Shown here: positions 25,442-34,502 of the stretch, in pieces
Layout: each line of letters starts with the position of its first letter
Numbering within the stretch: position 1 is the stretch's first letter
Source of the DNA: Telluria aromaticivorans
GTDB lineage: Bacteria > Pseudomonadota > Gammaproteobacteria > Burkholderiales > Burkholderiaceae_D
Direction of reading: 5' to 3'
Length of the DNA stretch: 64,000 nucleotides
Assembly (NCBI RefSeq): GCF_013003915.1
Contig: NZ_JABAIV010000001.1
Coordinates: 62,001-126,000 of the forward strand
Translations under genes and position numbers: made by a program
The notes under the pieces: generated by a model
What the model was told of the DNA's origin: nothing
What the model saw: the letters and a program-made list of their open reading frames with translations, nothing else
Databases searched by the model: none

Positions 25442-25783
25442 ATGACTACCCCACATTCCCAGGACGACCCGTCGACGACGCTAGGCGTCGGCGGCGCCAC
25501 CAGCGGCCAGCAAGGCGCGACACCCCGCCATGAAACCCAACAGGAAACCGGCGGCAGCGGCGGCGATGGCCTGAGCCGCAACCAGGCCGGCGAGACCACC
25601 AATGCCCCGAACGGGAACGCGGCAGGCGCGCGCCCGCACACGGAAGCGCCGGGCAGCGCGATGACGCACACCGCGCGCGGGCCGCAGGACACGCGACCCA
25701 ACCAGGCGAGCAAGACGGCGACTGGGCTCGGTACGCCGGAAACCGGCGGCAACCAGAACGAGGGAGACCTGCCGCCGCGCTAG
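25442..25783 (+). CDS. Low-complexity hydrophilic protein
   Basis: A 113-residue protein with GGAGG before ATG 25442. It is almost free of hydrophobic residues and rich in Gly, Thr, Asn, Gln and Pro (VGGATSGQQGATPRHETQQE), so it is probably disordered. It resembles hydrophilin-like stress proteins in composition only; no motif is recognised. Its TAG stop overlaps the stop of the convergent pnuC gene: both use the same CTAG at 25780-25783. Confidence 0.55.
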   Translation: MTTPHSQDDPSTTLGVGGATSGQQGATPRHETQQETGGSGGDGLSRNQAGETTNAPNGNAAGARPHTEAPGSAMTHTARGPQDTRPNQASKTATGLGTPETGGNQNEGDLPPR

Positions 25784-26382
25784 GCTGCCGGCGCGAGTTC
25801 GGCCGCGGCCAGCGCCGCTTCGCGTGCATCGCGGGCGGCCAGCTTGCGCCACCAGATCCACGACACGATCGCGTTCACCCAGAAGCAGGCATACAGCGCC
25901 GAGGTCAGGTAGAGCTCGCGGCTGAAGTAAAGCGGCACGGCGATGGTGTTCACGACCAGCCAGACCGGCCAGTTCTCGATGCGGCGCCCCATCATCAGGA
26001 GCTGGGCGATCACGCTGAACACCAGCACCGCCGAATCGACGAAGGGTGCGTAGGCGTTTGTGTAGAAATGCAGCAGCGCGCCGTAGCAGGCGGTGGCCGC
26101 CATCCCCACCGGGATGATCCAGAGCAGCGTCCTGATGCCGGCATGGGTCACCGGCAGCGGCGCGCCGTGGGCGCCGCGGATCCAGCGCCACCACCCGAGC
26201 AGGCTGGTGGCGACGAAGAACACCTGCAGCACGACATCCGCATACAGCCGGCTTTGCGCAAACAGGAGGCCGAACAGGGTGCAGCCGATGATCCCGGTCC
26301 ACCAGGTATGGACGCTGTTGCGCCCGGCAAGCAGGATCGCCAACGCCGTAAAGGCATTCGCCGCTATTTCGAGCGCCGTCAT
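25780..26382 (-). CDS. pnuC: PnuC-family nicotinamide riboside transporter
   Basis: A 200-residue membrane protein with about seven helices, starting at ATG 26382 (MTALEIAANAFTALAILLAG). The PnuC features are VHTWWTGIIGCTLFGLLFAQ, the WWRWIRG segment, and NTIAVPLYFSRELYLTSALY near the end. PnuC proteins facilitate uptake of nicotinamide riboside (or thiamine in PnuT). The nearby nadB, nadA and nadC genes make a vitamin B3 role more likely than thiamine. The C-terminal tail is Ala-rich. Confidence 0.85.
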   Translation of the reverse strand: MTALEIAANAFTALAILLAGRNSVHTWWTGIIGCTLFGLLFAQSRLYADVVLQVFFVATSLLGWWRWIRGAHGAPLPVTHAGIRTLLWIIPVGMAATACYGALLHFYTNAYAPFVDSAVLVFSVIAQLLMMGRRIENWPVWLVVNTIAVPLYFSRELYLTSALYACFWVNAIVSWIWWRKLAARDAREAALAAAELAPAA

Positions 26383-26507
26383 GCGCCTGCCGTCCCGATC
26401 CCTGCTGCCCTCATGGCCTGCTCCTGTCAGAAGAAGCAGCCACTCTACGCGAGCATGGCGGGCTGAGGCAAGCCTGGCGGCTCGCCTGCCCAACTCATCT
26501 GCCTCGC

Positions 26508-27002
26508 TTACATCCGGATGGTGCCGTGGTCGGCGTCCATGTCCGGCGTCGATCCCGTGACCGCGGCCTTGGCCATCGCAAACATGCGCACCATCTTGCT
26601 GTCGTTCGCATCCCAGTATTCGGCCGCATGCGGCAGCACGCGCACCAGCACGACGTGCTCGTCTTCCGGGCCGGCCGGGAACCAGGCCTGCACCATCGGG
26701 TTCCACAGCGCCCTGATCTTCACGCGGTCGACCACGCGTTCCGCGGTGCCGCTCACCGACACGTAGTTGCTGTCGTCGCTGTTGGCGAAGCTGATATTGA
26801 CCTCCGGCTCATGGGCGATGTTGTCCCACAGCTCGGTGGTGGTGCCGGTGTAGAACCACAGGGCGCCTTCGGCGTCGACCTGCTGCCTGGTCATGGGCTG
26901 GCTGATCAGGTGTCCGTTCTGGTCGCGCGTGGTAAACATCGCGAAGCGCATCGAGCCGATCTTGTCGGCCAGCGCGGCCGCGTGGGTGTTATTGCTTGAC
27001 AT
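26508..27002 (-). CDS. Pyridoxamine 5'-phosphate oxidase-fold general stress protein
   Basis: A 164-residue flavin-binding split-barrel protein starting at ATG 27002 (MSSNNTHAAALADKIGSMRF). Features are MFTTRDQNGHLISQPMTRQQ, LWFYTGTTTELWDNI and VSVSGTAERVVDR, as in the GSP26-like branch of the PNPOx superfamily. It probably binds FMN, F420 or a related cofactor and may reduce small electrophiles; the substrate is unknown. It is divergent from nadB and ends 125 bp from pnuC. Confidence 0.82.
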   Translation of the reverse strand: MSSNNTHAAALADKIGSMRFAMFTTRDQNGHLISQPMTRQQVDAEGALWFYTGTTTELWDNIAHEPEVNISFANSDDSNYVSVSGTAERVVDRVKIRALWNPMVQAWFPAGPEDEHVVLVRVLPHAAEYWDANDSKMVRMFAMAKAAVTGSTPDMDADHGTIRM

Positions 27003-27174
27003 GGCAGTCCTCGTGAATGGGGTGAAGCTTCGATGGTAGCCCCGCACCCGCGCTCCATCGGTGCGCCGCCGTACACTGACCCGCCACTGTCCCACGGGTT
27101 AGGCCATGGTGCCTACCGGCGCGGAATAGCCAAATCGTCTATAGTGACGCCTCCGTACAAAAACTCACTCCTCC

Positions 27175-28803
27175 ATGAAATTTGACGTCGCTATTGTCGG
27201 CAGCGGGCTGGCCGGCCTGTCGGTGGCCCTGCACCTTGCGCAGACGCGCACGGTTGCGATCATTTCCAAGCGCGCCCTGTTGGATGGGGCCAGCAACTGG
27301 GCCCAGGGCGGGATCGCCGCGGTGCTCGACTCCGCCGACAGCCACGACCAGCACATCGCCGACACCCTGATCGCCGGCGCCGGGCTGTGCGAGGAAGCGG
27401 CGACGCGCTATATCGTCGAGAACGGCCGGGCGGCGATCGAATGGCTCATCGAACAGGGCGTGCCCTTCACGCGCGACGCCTCGGCGGAGATGGGTTTCCA
27501 CCTGACGCGCGAGGGTGGCCACAGCCAGCGCCGCATCATCCACGCGGCAGACGCCACCGGCCACGCGGTGCAGGTCACGCTGGAACAGAAGGTGCGCGCG
27601 CACCCGAACATCACCCTGTTCGAACACCACTGCGCGATCGACGTCATTACCTCGGACAAGCTGACCGGCAAGGGCGTGCATAGCGGCGCGCCGCACCTGG
27701 TTGGCCAGCCGCGCTGCTACGGCCTGTACGTGCAGGACGAGCAAAGCGGCGACGTGCTCACCTTCGAGGCCGAGCACACGGTGCTGGCCACCGGCGGCGC
27801 CGGCAAGGTTTACCTGTACACCACCAATCCCGACACCGCCACCGGCGACGGCATTGCGATGGCCTGGCGCGCCGGCTGCCGCGTGTCGAACATGGAATTC
27901 ATCCAGTTCCACCCGACCTGCCTGTACCACCCGTATGCCAAGTCCTTCCTGATCACCGAGGCAATCCGCGGCGAAGGCGGTTTGCTCAAGCTTCCTCCGG
28001 AAGCCGGCAGCGCTGCGGGCACGCGCTTCATGCCGGCCCACGACGAACGCGGCGAGCTCGCCCCGCGCGACGTGGTAGCCCGTGCGATCGACTTCGAGAT
28101 GAAGAAGCGCGGCCTGGATTACGTCCACCTCGACATCAGCCACCAGACGCCTGAATTCCTGATGGAGCACTTCCCGACCATCTACGCGCGCTGCCTCGAG
28201 CTGGGCATCGACATCACGCAGCAGCCCATTCCCGTGGTGCCGGCGGTGCACTTCACCTGCGGCGGCATCGTCACCGACCTTGCCGGACGCACCGATATCC
28301 CCGGCCTGTACGCGGTCGGCGAAACCGCCTGCACCGGCCTGCACGGCGCCAACCGCCTGGCCAGCAACTCGCTGCTGGAATGCGTCGTGATCGGGCGCGC
28401 CTGCGCGCACCAGATCGCAGCGGCGCCGCCAGGCGAAAGCCCGGTGCTGCCGCCCTGGGACGAAAGCCGCGTCACGAATGCGGACGAAGAAGTCGTCATC
28501 GCCCATAACTGGGACGAACTGCGCCGCTTCATGTGGAATTACGTCGGCATCGTGCGCACCACCAAGCGCCTCGAACGCGCCCAGCACCGGATCAAGCTGC
28601 TCAAGGAAGAGATCGACGAGTACTACCGCAACTTCCGCATCACCCACGATTTGCTGGAGCTGCGCAACCTGGTCGAAGTGGCCTCGCTGATCGTCAACAG
28701 CGCCTTGTCGCGCCATGAAAGCCGCGGGCTGCATTATTCGCGCGACTTCCCGGACACCTTGCCGAAAGCGCTGCCGAGCGTGCTGACGCCCGAACGCCGC
28801 TGA
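27175..28803 (+). CDS. nadB: L-aspartate oxidase
   Basis: A 542-residue FAD enzyme catalysing L-aspartate to iminoaspartate, the first step of de novo NAD synthesis. The N-terminus is the FAD-binding motif (VAIVGSGLAGLSVALHLAQ), followed by LLDGASNWAQGGIAAVL, the succinate-dehydrogenase-like HQTPEFLMEHFP and TCGGIVTDLAGRTDIPGLYA, and the C-terminal helical domain (EVVIAHNWDELRRFMWNYVG). A clean TATAGT at 27140-27145 could be the -10. nadA and nadC lie 4-6 kb downstream on the other strand. Confidence 0.96.
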   Translation: MKFDVAIVGSGLAGLSVALHLAQTRTVAIISKRALLDGASNWAQGGIAAVLDSADSHDQHIADTLIAGAGLCEEAATRYIVENGRAAIEWLIEQGVPFTRDASAEMGFHLTREGGHSQRRIIHAADATGHAVQVTLEQKVRAHPNITLFEHHCAIDVITSDKLTGKGVHSGAPHLVGQPRCYGLYVQDEQSGDVLTFEAEHTVLATGGAGKVYLYTTNPDTATGDGIAMAWRAGCRVSNMEFIQFHPTCLYHPYAKSFLITEAIRGEGGLLKLPPEAGSAAGTRFMPAHDERGELAPRDVVARAIDFEMKKRGLDYVHLDISHQTPEFLMEHFPTIYARCLELGIDITQQPIPVVPAVHFTCGGIVTDLAGRTDIPGLYAVGETACTGLHGANRLASNSLLECVVIGRACAHQIAAAPPGESPVLPPWDESRVTNADEEVVIAHNWDELRRFMWNYVGIVRTTKRLERAQHRIKLLKEEIDEYYRNFRITHDLLELRNLVEVASLIVNSALSRHESRGLHYSRDFPDTLPKALPSVLTPERR

Positions 28804-28845
28804 CCGTGCCCGCCGGCCCGCACCCGCGGGCCGCTTGACCCCGCC

Positions 28846-29745
28846 ATGAACCGCCCTGCCCTCGCTCCCTCCACCATCCTGCTGCTGACCGTTCCGCCCG
28901 TGCTATGGGCGGGCAATGCGATCGTGGGGCGGCTGGTGCGCGACGCGGTGCCGCCGATGACGCTCAACCTGATCCGCTGGTCGATCGCGCTGGCCGTCCT
29001 GGTGCCGCTTGGCCGCGCGGCATTCAGGCAAGGCAGCGGCGTGCTGGCCAACTGGCGCCGCTATGCGATGCTCGGGCTGCTGGGGGTCGGGCTGTACAAC
29101 TCGCTGCAATACCTTGCGCTGCAGAGCTCCACGCCGATCAACGTGACCCTGGTCGCCTCCGGCATCCCGGTGTGGATGCTGCTGGTGGGCCGCTTCTTCT
29201 ATGGCATGCCGGTCAAGCGCAAGCAGGTCGTGGGCGCCGTACTATCGATTTTCGGGGTGCTGGTCGTGCTGTGCCGCGGCGACATCCACCAGCTGATGCA
29301 GCTGCGGCTGGTGACGGGCGACCTGACCATGATCCTGGCCACCATCGCCTGGTCGTTCTACAGCTGGATGCTGATGCAGCAAAAGGATGTGCCTGCCCTG
29401 CGCGCCGACTGGGCGGCTTTCTTGCTGGCCCAGGTCGGCTATGGCGTGCTGTGGTCGGCTGCGCTGTCTGGTGGCGAATGGGCACTGCAGGGCGTACAGG
29501 TCGACTGGAGCTGGCCGCTCTTTGCGGCCCTGCTGTATGTCGCGATCGGCCCCGCGATCCTGGCGATGCGCTGCTGGGGCGCCGGCGTGCAGCGTGCGGG
29601 CCCGAGCATCGCCGCTTTCTTCATCAACCTCACCCCGCTGTTCACGGCGCTGCTGTCGTCTGCATTTTTGGGCGAAGCGCCTCACCTCTACCACGTACTG
29701 GCCTTCGGCCTGATTGTCGGCGGCATCTTCGTTTCCGCCCGCTGA
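28846..29745 (+). CDS. EamA/DMT-superfamily transporter
   Basis: A 299-residue inner-membrane protein with ten predicted helices in two EamA repeats. The first repeat begins with VPPVLWAGNAIVGRLVRDAV, and the second ends with PLFTALLSSAFLGEAPHLYH. The family exports amino acids and metabolites. It follows nadB by 42 bp on the same strand; co-transcription is possible, but a functional link is not shown. Confidence 0.88.
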   Translation: MNRPALAPSTILLLTVPPVLWAGNAIVGRLVRDAVPPMTLNLIRWSIALAVLVPLGRAAFRQGSGVLANWRRYAMLGLLGVGLYNSLQYLALQSSTPINVTLVASGIPVWMLLVGRFFYGMPVKRKQVVGAVLSIFGVLVVLCRGDIHQLMQLRLVTGDLTMILATIAWSFYSWMLMQQKDVPALRADWAAFLLAQVGYGVLWSAALSGGEWALQGVQVDWSWPLFAALLYVAIGPAILAMRCWGAGVQRAGPSIAAFFINLTPLFTALLSSAFLGEAPHLYHVLAFGLIVGGIFVSAR

Positions 29746-29829
29746 GCGCCTGCCGTCCGTTCGCGGAATCGTGTTCCGGCGCGGCAGTCATGGATGCTAG
29801 GATCGCAGCCTGTGCATGGAGGGAGCAAG

Positions 29830-30723
29830 ATGTCAGAAAGTCTCAAGGAGCAGGACGGGGCCGCGGCGCTGGCCGAGTTCCTGGAACGGCATCCGTGCGC
29901 GCTGGTTCTCACCGGCGCAGGCATGTCCACCGCCTCGGGCATTCCCGGCTACCGCGACCGCGACGGCGTGCGGCGCGGACGGCTGCCGATCCAGGGGCCG
30001 GAATTCCGGCGCTCAAGCGAAGTGCAGCGGCGCTACTGGGCGCGCAGCATGGTCGGCTGGCCCATCATGGCGCGGGCTTTCCCAAATAGCGGCCACCGCG
30101 CACTGGCCCGGCTCCAGCAGCACGGCCGTTTCAGCGACCTGCTCACGCAAAATGTCGACGGCCTGCACCAGCGCGCCGGCAGTCCCTCGGTGCTCGAGCT
30201 GCACGGGAGCGTCCACGGCGTGGTCTGCCTGCATTGCCGGGCCGACTTTTCGCGCGCCTTCATCCAGACCGTCCTGAACGAAGCCAATCCCGAGCTGGCC
30301 GACGTGCTGGCAGCGCCGCTCCCGGACGGCGACGCCGCCATCGAGCCGGATGCGCTCGACGAGTTCCACCTGCCCTGGTGTGTCCATTGCGGCGGCGCAC
30401 TTTCGCCGGATGTCGTATTCTTTGGCGATGGTATCCCGCCCGCGCGGACCGCCAGGGCGCTGGCCCTGATGGAAGCTGCCGATGCGCTGCTGGTGGTCGG
30501 TTCGTCGCTGATGGTGTATTCCGGATTCCGGTTTTGCCGCATGGCGTTTGATTCCGGCAAGCCGATCGCCGCCGTCAACCTCGGGCGCACGCGCGCGGAT
30601 GAAATGATCGCACTCAAAATAGAAGAGTCGGCCGAGCGGCTACTGCCGCGCGTTGCCGGCCTGCTCCACGCGGAGGAGCCGGAGGAGTCACAACCAATCA
30701 ACGATCAAAGGGGGATTTTGTGA
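29830..30723 (+). CDS. Sir2-family NAD-dependent protein deacylase
   Basis: A 297-residue sirtuin. ATG 29830 has GGAGGGAGC upstream. NAD-binding motifs GAGMSTASGIPGYRD (near 33) and TQNVDGLHQRAG (near 105) are followed by the catalytic His in LELHGS. A zinc site of two CxxC pairs (CLHC, CVHC) follows, then VVFFGDGIP and GSSLMVYSG. It uses NAD to remove acyl groups from lysines. Its stop codon overlaps the GTG start of the next gene, so the two are translationally coupled. It sits amid NAD synthesis genes. Confidence 0.92.
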   Translation: MSESLKEQDGAAALAEFLERHPCALVLTGAGMSTASGIPGYRDRDGVRRGRLPIQGPEFRRSSEVQRRYWARSMVGWPIMARAFPNSGHRALARLQQHGRFSDLLTQNVDGLHQRAGSPSVLELHGSVHGVVCLHCRADFSRAFIQTVLNEANPELADVLAAPLPDGDAAIEPDALDEFHLPWCVHCGGALSPDVVFFGDGIPPARTARALALMEAADALLVVGSSLMVYSGFRFCRMAFDSGKPIAAVNLGRTRADEMIALKIEESAERLLPRVAGLLHAEEPEESQPINDQRGIL

Positions 30724-31763
30724 CCAAGAGCTACCGCACCACGTCAACCGCATCGCGTTCGACCGGCCTGAATACGGGCGTTGTCTTCGCCGGCATCGGT
30801 CTGGCCGCTTCCTTCCTCTACGTGCGCGCCAGGACGCGCCAGGCCGAGCAAGACAATCCACCGCAGGGCAAATTCATCGACGTCGACGGCGTACGCCTGC
30901 ATTACCTGGAGCGCGGCACCGGCCCGACCCTGGTGCTGCTGCACGGGAACGGCGTGTATACCCAGGATTTCGTCACCAGCGGCCTGTTGGAGCGCGCCGC
31001 CGAGCACTACCGCGTGATCGCCTTCGACCGTCCCGGCTTCGGCTATAGCGACCGTCCCCGCACCACCGTCTGGACCCCGGACAGGCAGGCGGCGTTGCTG
31101 CACAAGGCGCTGGAGCAGCTGGGCGTGGAATCAAGCATCGTGGCTGGCCACTCCTGGGGCACCATGGTGGCGCTGGCCATGGCGCTGCAGTCGCCCGACG
31201 CGGTGCGTGGCCTGGTGCTGCTGTCGGGCTACTACTACCCGAGCGTGCGGCTCGATGTCGTGACGGCCTCGCCGCCGGCAGTGCCCGTGATCGGCGACCT
31301 GCTGCGCTATACGATATCGCCGCTCATGACGCGCCTGTTCTGGTCGCTGGCGAGCAAGAAGATGTTCTCCCCGATGCCGGTAGCCGAGCGCTTCAAGCGT
31401 TTCCCGGTCTGGATGGCCCTGCGCCCGAAGCAGCTGCGCGCCAGCGCGGCCGAAGGCGCGCTGATGGTGCCGGCGGCGGTCTCGCTGTCCAAACGCTACG
31501 CCGAGCTGAAGGTGCCAACCGTGATCGTCGCGGGCACCCAAGACAAGATCGTCAACTGCGGCCACAACTCCGAACGCCTGCATGAGCGCCTGGAAAACAG
31601 CCAGCTCGAACTGGAGCCGGGCGTCGGACACATGACGCACTATGCGCATCCGGACAAGGTGATGGCGGCGATCGATGCGATCGCGGCGCAGGTCGGCGAG
31701 CCGGTGCATGTGCGCACGCCGGAGGCGGAAGCGCTGGCCAGGGCGAGCGAAAGTGGGGTATGA
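30720..31763 (+). CDS. Membrane-anchored alpha/beta hydrolase
   Basis: A 347-residue hydrolase whose GTG start (30720) overlaps the sirtuin TGA, with GGGGGA upstream. Residues 19-37 form a transmembrane or signal-anchor segment. The catalytic parts are LVLLHGNGVYT (oxyanion), nucleophile elbow AGHSWGTM, the acid in GTQDKIV and the His in GVGHMTHYAHP. The substrate is unknown. Coupling with Sir2 suggests a shared role, possibly with an acyl ester such as O-acetyl-ADP-ribose, but that is speculation. Confidence 0.88.
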   Translation: MTKSYRTTSTASRSTGLNTGVVFAGIGLAASFLYVRARTRQAEQDNPPQGKFIDVDGVRLHYLERGTGPTLVLLHGNGVYTQDFVTSGLLERAAEHYRVIAFDRPGFGYSDRPRTTVWTPDRQAALLHKALEQLGVESSIVAGHSWGTMVALAMALQSPDAVRGLVLLSGYYYPSVRLDVVTASPPAVPVIGDLLRYTISPLMTRLFWSLASKKMFSPMPVAERFKRFPVWMALRPKQLRASAAEGALMVPAAVSLSKRYAELKVPTVIVAGTQDKIVNCGHNSERLHERLENSQLELEPGVGHMTHYAHPDKVMAAIDAIAAQVGEPVHVRTPEAEALARASESGV

Positions 31764-31820
31764 GAGAGAGTATGCCGCGTGGAATACCCGCGGCTTGATT
31801 CCCGGGCACCTGCCTTCGCA

Positions 31821-31924
31821 CGTCATTCCCGCAAATGCGGGAATCCAGGTTTATCCGCGCCCCAGCGAGGTTTGACGATAGTAGCGCGCTACGAAATTGG
31901 GTTCCCGCCTGCGCGGGAACGACG
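31821..31924. repeat. Pair of REP-type palindromes
   Basis: Two short hairpin units in inverted orientation: CGTCATTCCCGC, aaat, GCGGGAATCCAGG at 31821-31849, and GGGTTCCCGC, ctgc, GCGGGAACGACG at 31899-31924. The half-sites (GTC-x-TTCCCGC and its complement) match REP elements common in proteobacteria. A related unit occurs at 45302-45346. They lie between two convergent genes. Confidence 0.7.
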
Positions 31925-31981
31925 GTCTCTAGGGTAGTGGTGCTAACCGGTCAACGGCTGATCAAACGCCGAATACCTTGA

Positions 31982-32314
31982 TCAAGCGTTGATCACGTAC
32001 TTGATCACGATCCCCGCCATCAGCGCAACGAAGATCACCATCGACAGCCCGCCATGCAGCGTCGGCGAGCCGATCGACACTTGCGCGGTCTTCGGGTCCT
32101 GCTCCATCCGCAGCGCCTTGCCGAACATGACCGGCCGCAGGAAGCCACGGATGCCGACCAGTATCATGCCGATCCCGAAGCACACATCGGCCGTGCTGTC
32201 GCTCCCGACGCCGCTCAGCAGCGTCGGCACGCCCAGCACGAGGCCGAACATGAGCCAGAAGATCCGGGCGCCGGTCGACAGGCGCAGTTTGCTCCAGTCC
32301 ATCGAATTTTCCAT
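31982..32314 (-). CDS. Small integral membrane protein downstream of nadC
   Basis: A 110-residue protein with three or four hydrophobic segments (IFWLMFGLVLGVPTLL; FGIGMILVGIRGFL; MVIFVALMAGIVIKYVI). Its ATG (32314) lies two bases after the nadC stop, so it belongs to the nadA-nadC operon. No family is recognised. Function unknown. Confidence 0.65.
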   Translation of the reverse strand: MENSMDWSKLRLSTGARIFWLMFGLVLGVPTLLSGVGSDSTADVCFGIGMILVGIRGFLRPVMFGKALRMEQDPKTAQVSIGSPTLHGGLSMVIFVALMAGIVIKYVINA

Positions 32315-32316
32315 CG

Positions 32317-33183
32317 TCAGCCCACAATCCGCAGTGAATAATCGGTCGCGCGCACGTCCTTGGTCAGGCTGCCGATCGAGATGCGGTCGACGCCAGTTTC
32401 GGCGATCGCCCGCACCGTGTCCATGTTGATCCCGCCCGAGGCTTCGAGCAGCGCGCGGCCGGCGTTCACCGCGACCGCTTCGCGCATCACGCCCAAGTCG
32501 AAGTTATCGAGCAGCACCGACTTGACGCCGGCGCGCAAGGCTACTTCCAACTGGGCGATGGTTTCGACTTCGATCTGCACCGGCGCATTCGAACCCAGTG
32601 CATCGGCGGCGGCCAGCGCCTTCGACACGCCGCCCGCCGCGGCGATGTGGTTTTCCTTGATCAGGATGCCGTCGTACAGCGCCATGCGCTGGTTCTTGCC
32701 GCCGCCGACGCGCACCGCGTATTTCTGCGCCTGGCGCAGCCCCGGCAGGGTCTTGCGGGTGTCGAGGATGGCGGCTTTGGTGCCTCCGATGAGGTCCACG
32801 TATCTGCGGGTGGCGGTGGCCACACCCGACAGCAGCTGCATGAAGTTCAGTGCCGCGCGTTCGGCCGTGAGCAGCGACCGCGGATTGGCCTCGATGGTGC
32901 AGACGACGGAATCCGCCGCCATCATCTCGCCTTCGGCATACTTCCAGTCGATCTCGATGCTTTGATCGACCGCCAGCATCACGGCTTCGAACCAGGGCGC
33001 GCCGCACAGCACGGCACTTTCCCGCACGATGACCCGGGCCTGCACGCGGGTGTCGTTCGGCACCAGCATGCCGGTCAGGTCGCCGGTGCCGATGTCTTCC
33101 AGCAGCGCGGCGAGGATGTTTGCTTCGAACGCAGACTGCAGTTTGTCGTCGAACGCGTTGTGCGGGTTACGCAGTGTCGTCAT
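32317..33183 (-). CDS. nadC: Nicotinate-nucleotide pyrophosphorylase (carboxylating)
   Basis: A 288-residue quinolinate phosphoribosyltransferase starting at ATG 33183, which overlaps the nadA stop as ATGA. Motifs are [59 protein letters not shown], and VLLDNFD, followed by LEASGGIN and DRISIGSLT. It converts quinolinate plus PRPP to nicotinate mononucleotide. Length and motifs are those of the family. Confidence 0.96.
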   Translation of the reverse strand: MTTLRNPHNAFDDKLQSAFEANILAALLEDIGTGDLTGMLVPNDTRVQARVIVRESAVLCGAPWFEAVMLAVDQSIEIDWKYAEGEMMAADSVVCTIEANPRSLLTAERAALNFMQLLSGVATATRRYVDLIGGTKAAILDTRKTLPGLRQAQKYAVRVGGGKNQRMALYDGILIKENHIAAAGGVSKALAAADALGSNAPVQIEVETIAQLEVALRAGVKSVLLDNFDLGVMREAVAVNAGRALLEASGGINMDTVRAIAETGVDRISIGSLTKDVRATDYSLRIVG

Positions 33184-34313
33184 GCGGGTCCTACTCCCTG
33201 GAACAGGTTCGCGTTCTGCTCGAGCGCACCGCTCGGCAGGGCTTGTGCTTTCTTGGCAGCGGCAAAATCGAGCATGCGGTCGATCGCGCGCTTGGCCTGG
33301 TGGCCGATCGCGGGGTCGACCAGGACTTCGTTGGCGCCGGATTCGAGCACTTCCGCCAGGTTCTTGAGGCCGTTCATGGCCATCCACGGGCAGTGCGCGC
33401 AGCTCTTGCAGGTGGCGCTGTTGCCGGCAGTCGGCGCTTCGATGAAGTGCTTGCCCGGCGCGGCCATCCGCATCTTGTGCAGGATGCCGTTGTCGGTCGC
33501 CACGATGAAGGTGGTGGCCGGCAGGTTCACCGCTGCGTTGATCAGCTGGGTGGTCGAGCCGACCACGTCGGCCTGGGCCACCACGGCGGCAGGCGACTCC
33601 GGGTGCACCAGCACCTTGGCTTCAGGGTGTTCGGCCTTGAGCAGGTCGAGCTCGACGCCCTTGAATTCGTCGTGCACCAGGCAGGAGCCCTGCCACAGCA
33701 GCATGTCGGCGCCGGTCTGCTTCTGGATGTAGGCGCCCAGGTGGCGATCGGGCGCCCACAGGATCTTCTTGCCCTGGTCATGCAGGTGTTTCACGATGTC
33801 CAGGCCGATCGACGAGGTCACCATCCAGTCGGCGCGCGCTTTCACGGCGGCGCTGGTATTGGCATACACGACGACCGTGCGGTCTGGATGCTGGTCGCAG
33901 AAGGCTGCGAATTCGTCGGCCGGGCAGCCGAGGTCGAGCGAACAGGTCGCGTCCAGGTCCGGCATCAGGATGGTCTTTTCCGGGCTCAGGATCTTGGCCG
34001 ATTCGCCCATGAAGCGCACGCCCGCCACCACCAGGGTTTTCGCCGGATGGTCACGGCCGAAGCGCGCCATCTCCAGCGAGTCCGACACGCAGCCGCCGGT
34101 TTCTTCCGCCAGGTCCTGCAGGTCGGCGTCCACGTAGTAGTGGGCGACCAGCACCGCATCACGCTCCTTGAGCAGGCGGCGGATGCGTTCCTTCAGTTCG
34201 ACTTTCTCGGCAGCGGTCGGGGTCACGGGCGTGCGCGCCCAGGCTTCCGAGGTGCAGGACAGGCCACCTTGCGGGTGGTCGTATTCGTAGGTCTTGATCG
34301 GTACGGTAATCAT
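33180..34313 (-). CDS. nadA: Quinolinate synthase
   Basis: A 377-residue [4Fe-4S] enzyme condensing iminoaspartate with dihydroxyacetone phosphate. Features are [34 protein letters not shown], the cluster cysteines in [23 protein letters not shown] and [13 protein letters not shown], and VHPESP. It is the first gene of a nadA-nadC-membrane protein operon. A hairpin-rich repeat lies upstream, between it and ybiT. Confidence 0.96.
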   Translation of the reverse strand: MITVPIKTYEYDHPQGGLSCTSEAWARTPVTPTAAEKVELKERIRRLLKERDAVLVAHYYVDADLQDLAEETGGCVSDSLEMARFGRDHPAKTLVVAGVRFMGESAKILSPEKTILMPDLDATCSLDLGCPADEFAAFCDQHPDRTVVVYANTSAAVKARADWMVTSSIGLDIVKHLHDQGKKILWAPDRHLGAYIQKQTGADMLLWQGSCLVHDEFKGVELDLLKAEHPEAKVLVHPESPAAVVAQADVVGSTTQLINAAVNLPATTFIVATDNGILHKMRMAAPGKHFIEAPTAGNSATCKSCAHCPWMAMNGLKNLAEVLESGANEVLVDPAIGHQAKRAIDRMLDFAAAKKAQALPSGALEQNANLFQGVGPA

Positions 34314-34352
34314 GGGATGATGGTCTCACAGTGCGGTCCGGGATGGGGTTTC

Positions 34353-34484
34353 GTAGGGTGTGCGGCTTGTGAGCTGGTCCACCGGACCAGCTCACCCCGC
34401 GCGTTCAAATCCCATGTAAACAGCTGCGAAGCGACTGAGAATCTGCTGGTTGAACGCGCGGGCGGGAGGACCCGCCCACCCTAC
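34353..34484. repeat. Hairpin-rich intergenic repeat element
   Basis: A 132-bp element bounded by GTAGGGTG (34353-34360) and its complement CACCCTAC (34477-34484). Inside are three perfect stems: GAGCTGGTCC/GGACCAGCTC (34371-34393), CCGCGCGTTCAA (34397-34408) with TTGAACGCGCGG (34450-34461), and GGGCGGG/CCCGCCC (34460-34477). It would fold as a branched structure. It lies between nadA and the 3' end of ybiT and looks like a small dispersed repeat, although only one copy is in the window. Confidence 0.7.
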
Positions 34485-34502
34485 AACTGCCAAACGCCGT
34501 CG

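Noticed and set aside
27139..28734. A 531-codon open frame antisense to nadB
   Set aside because: Shadow of nadB codon bias; no ribosome site or family features.
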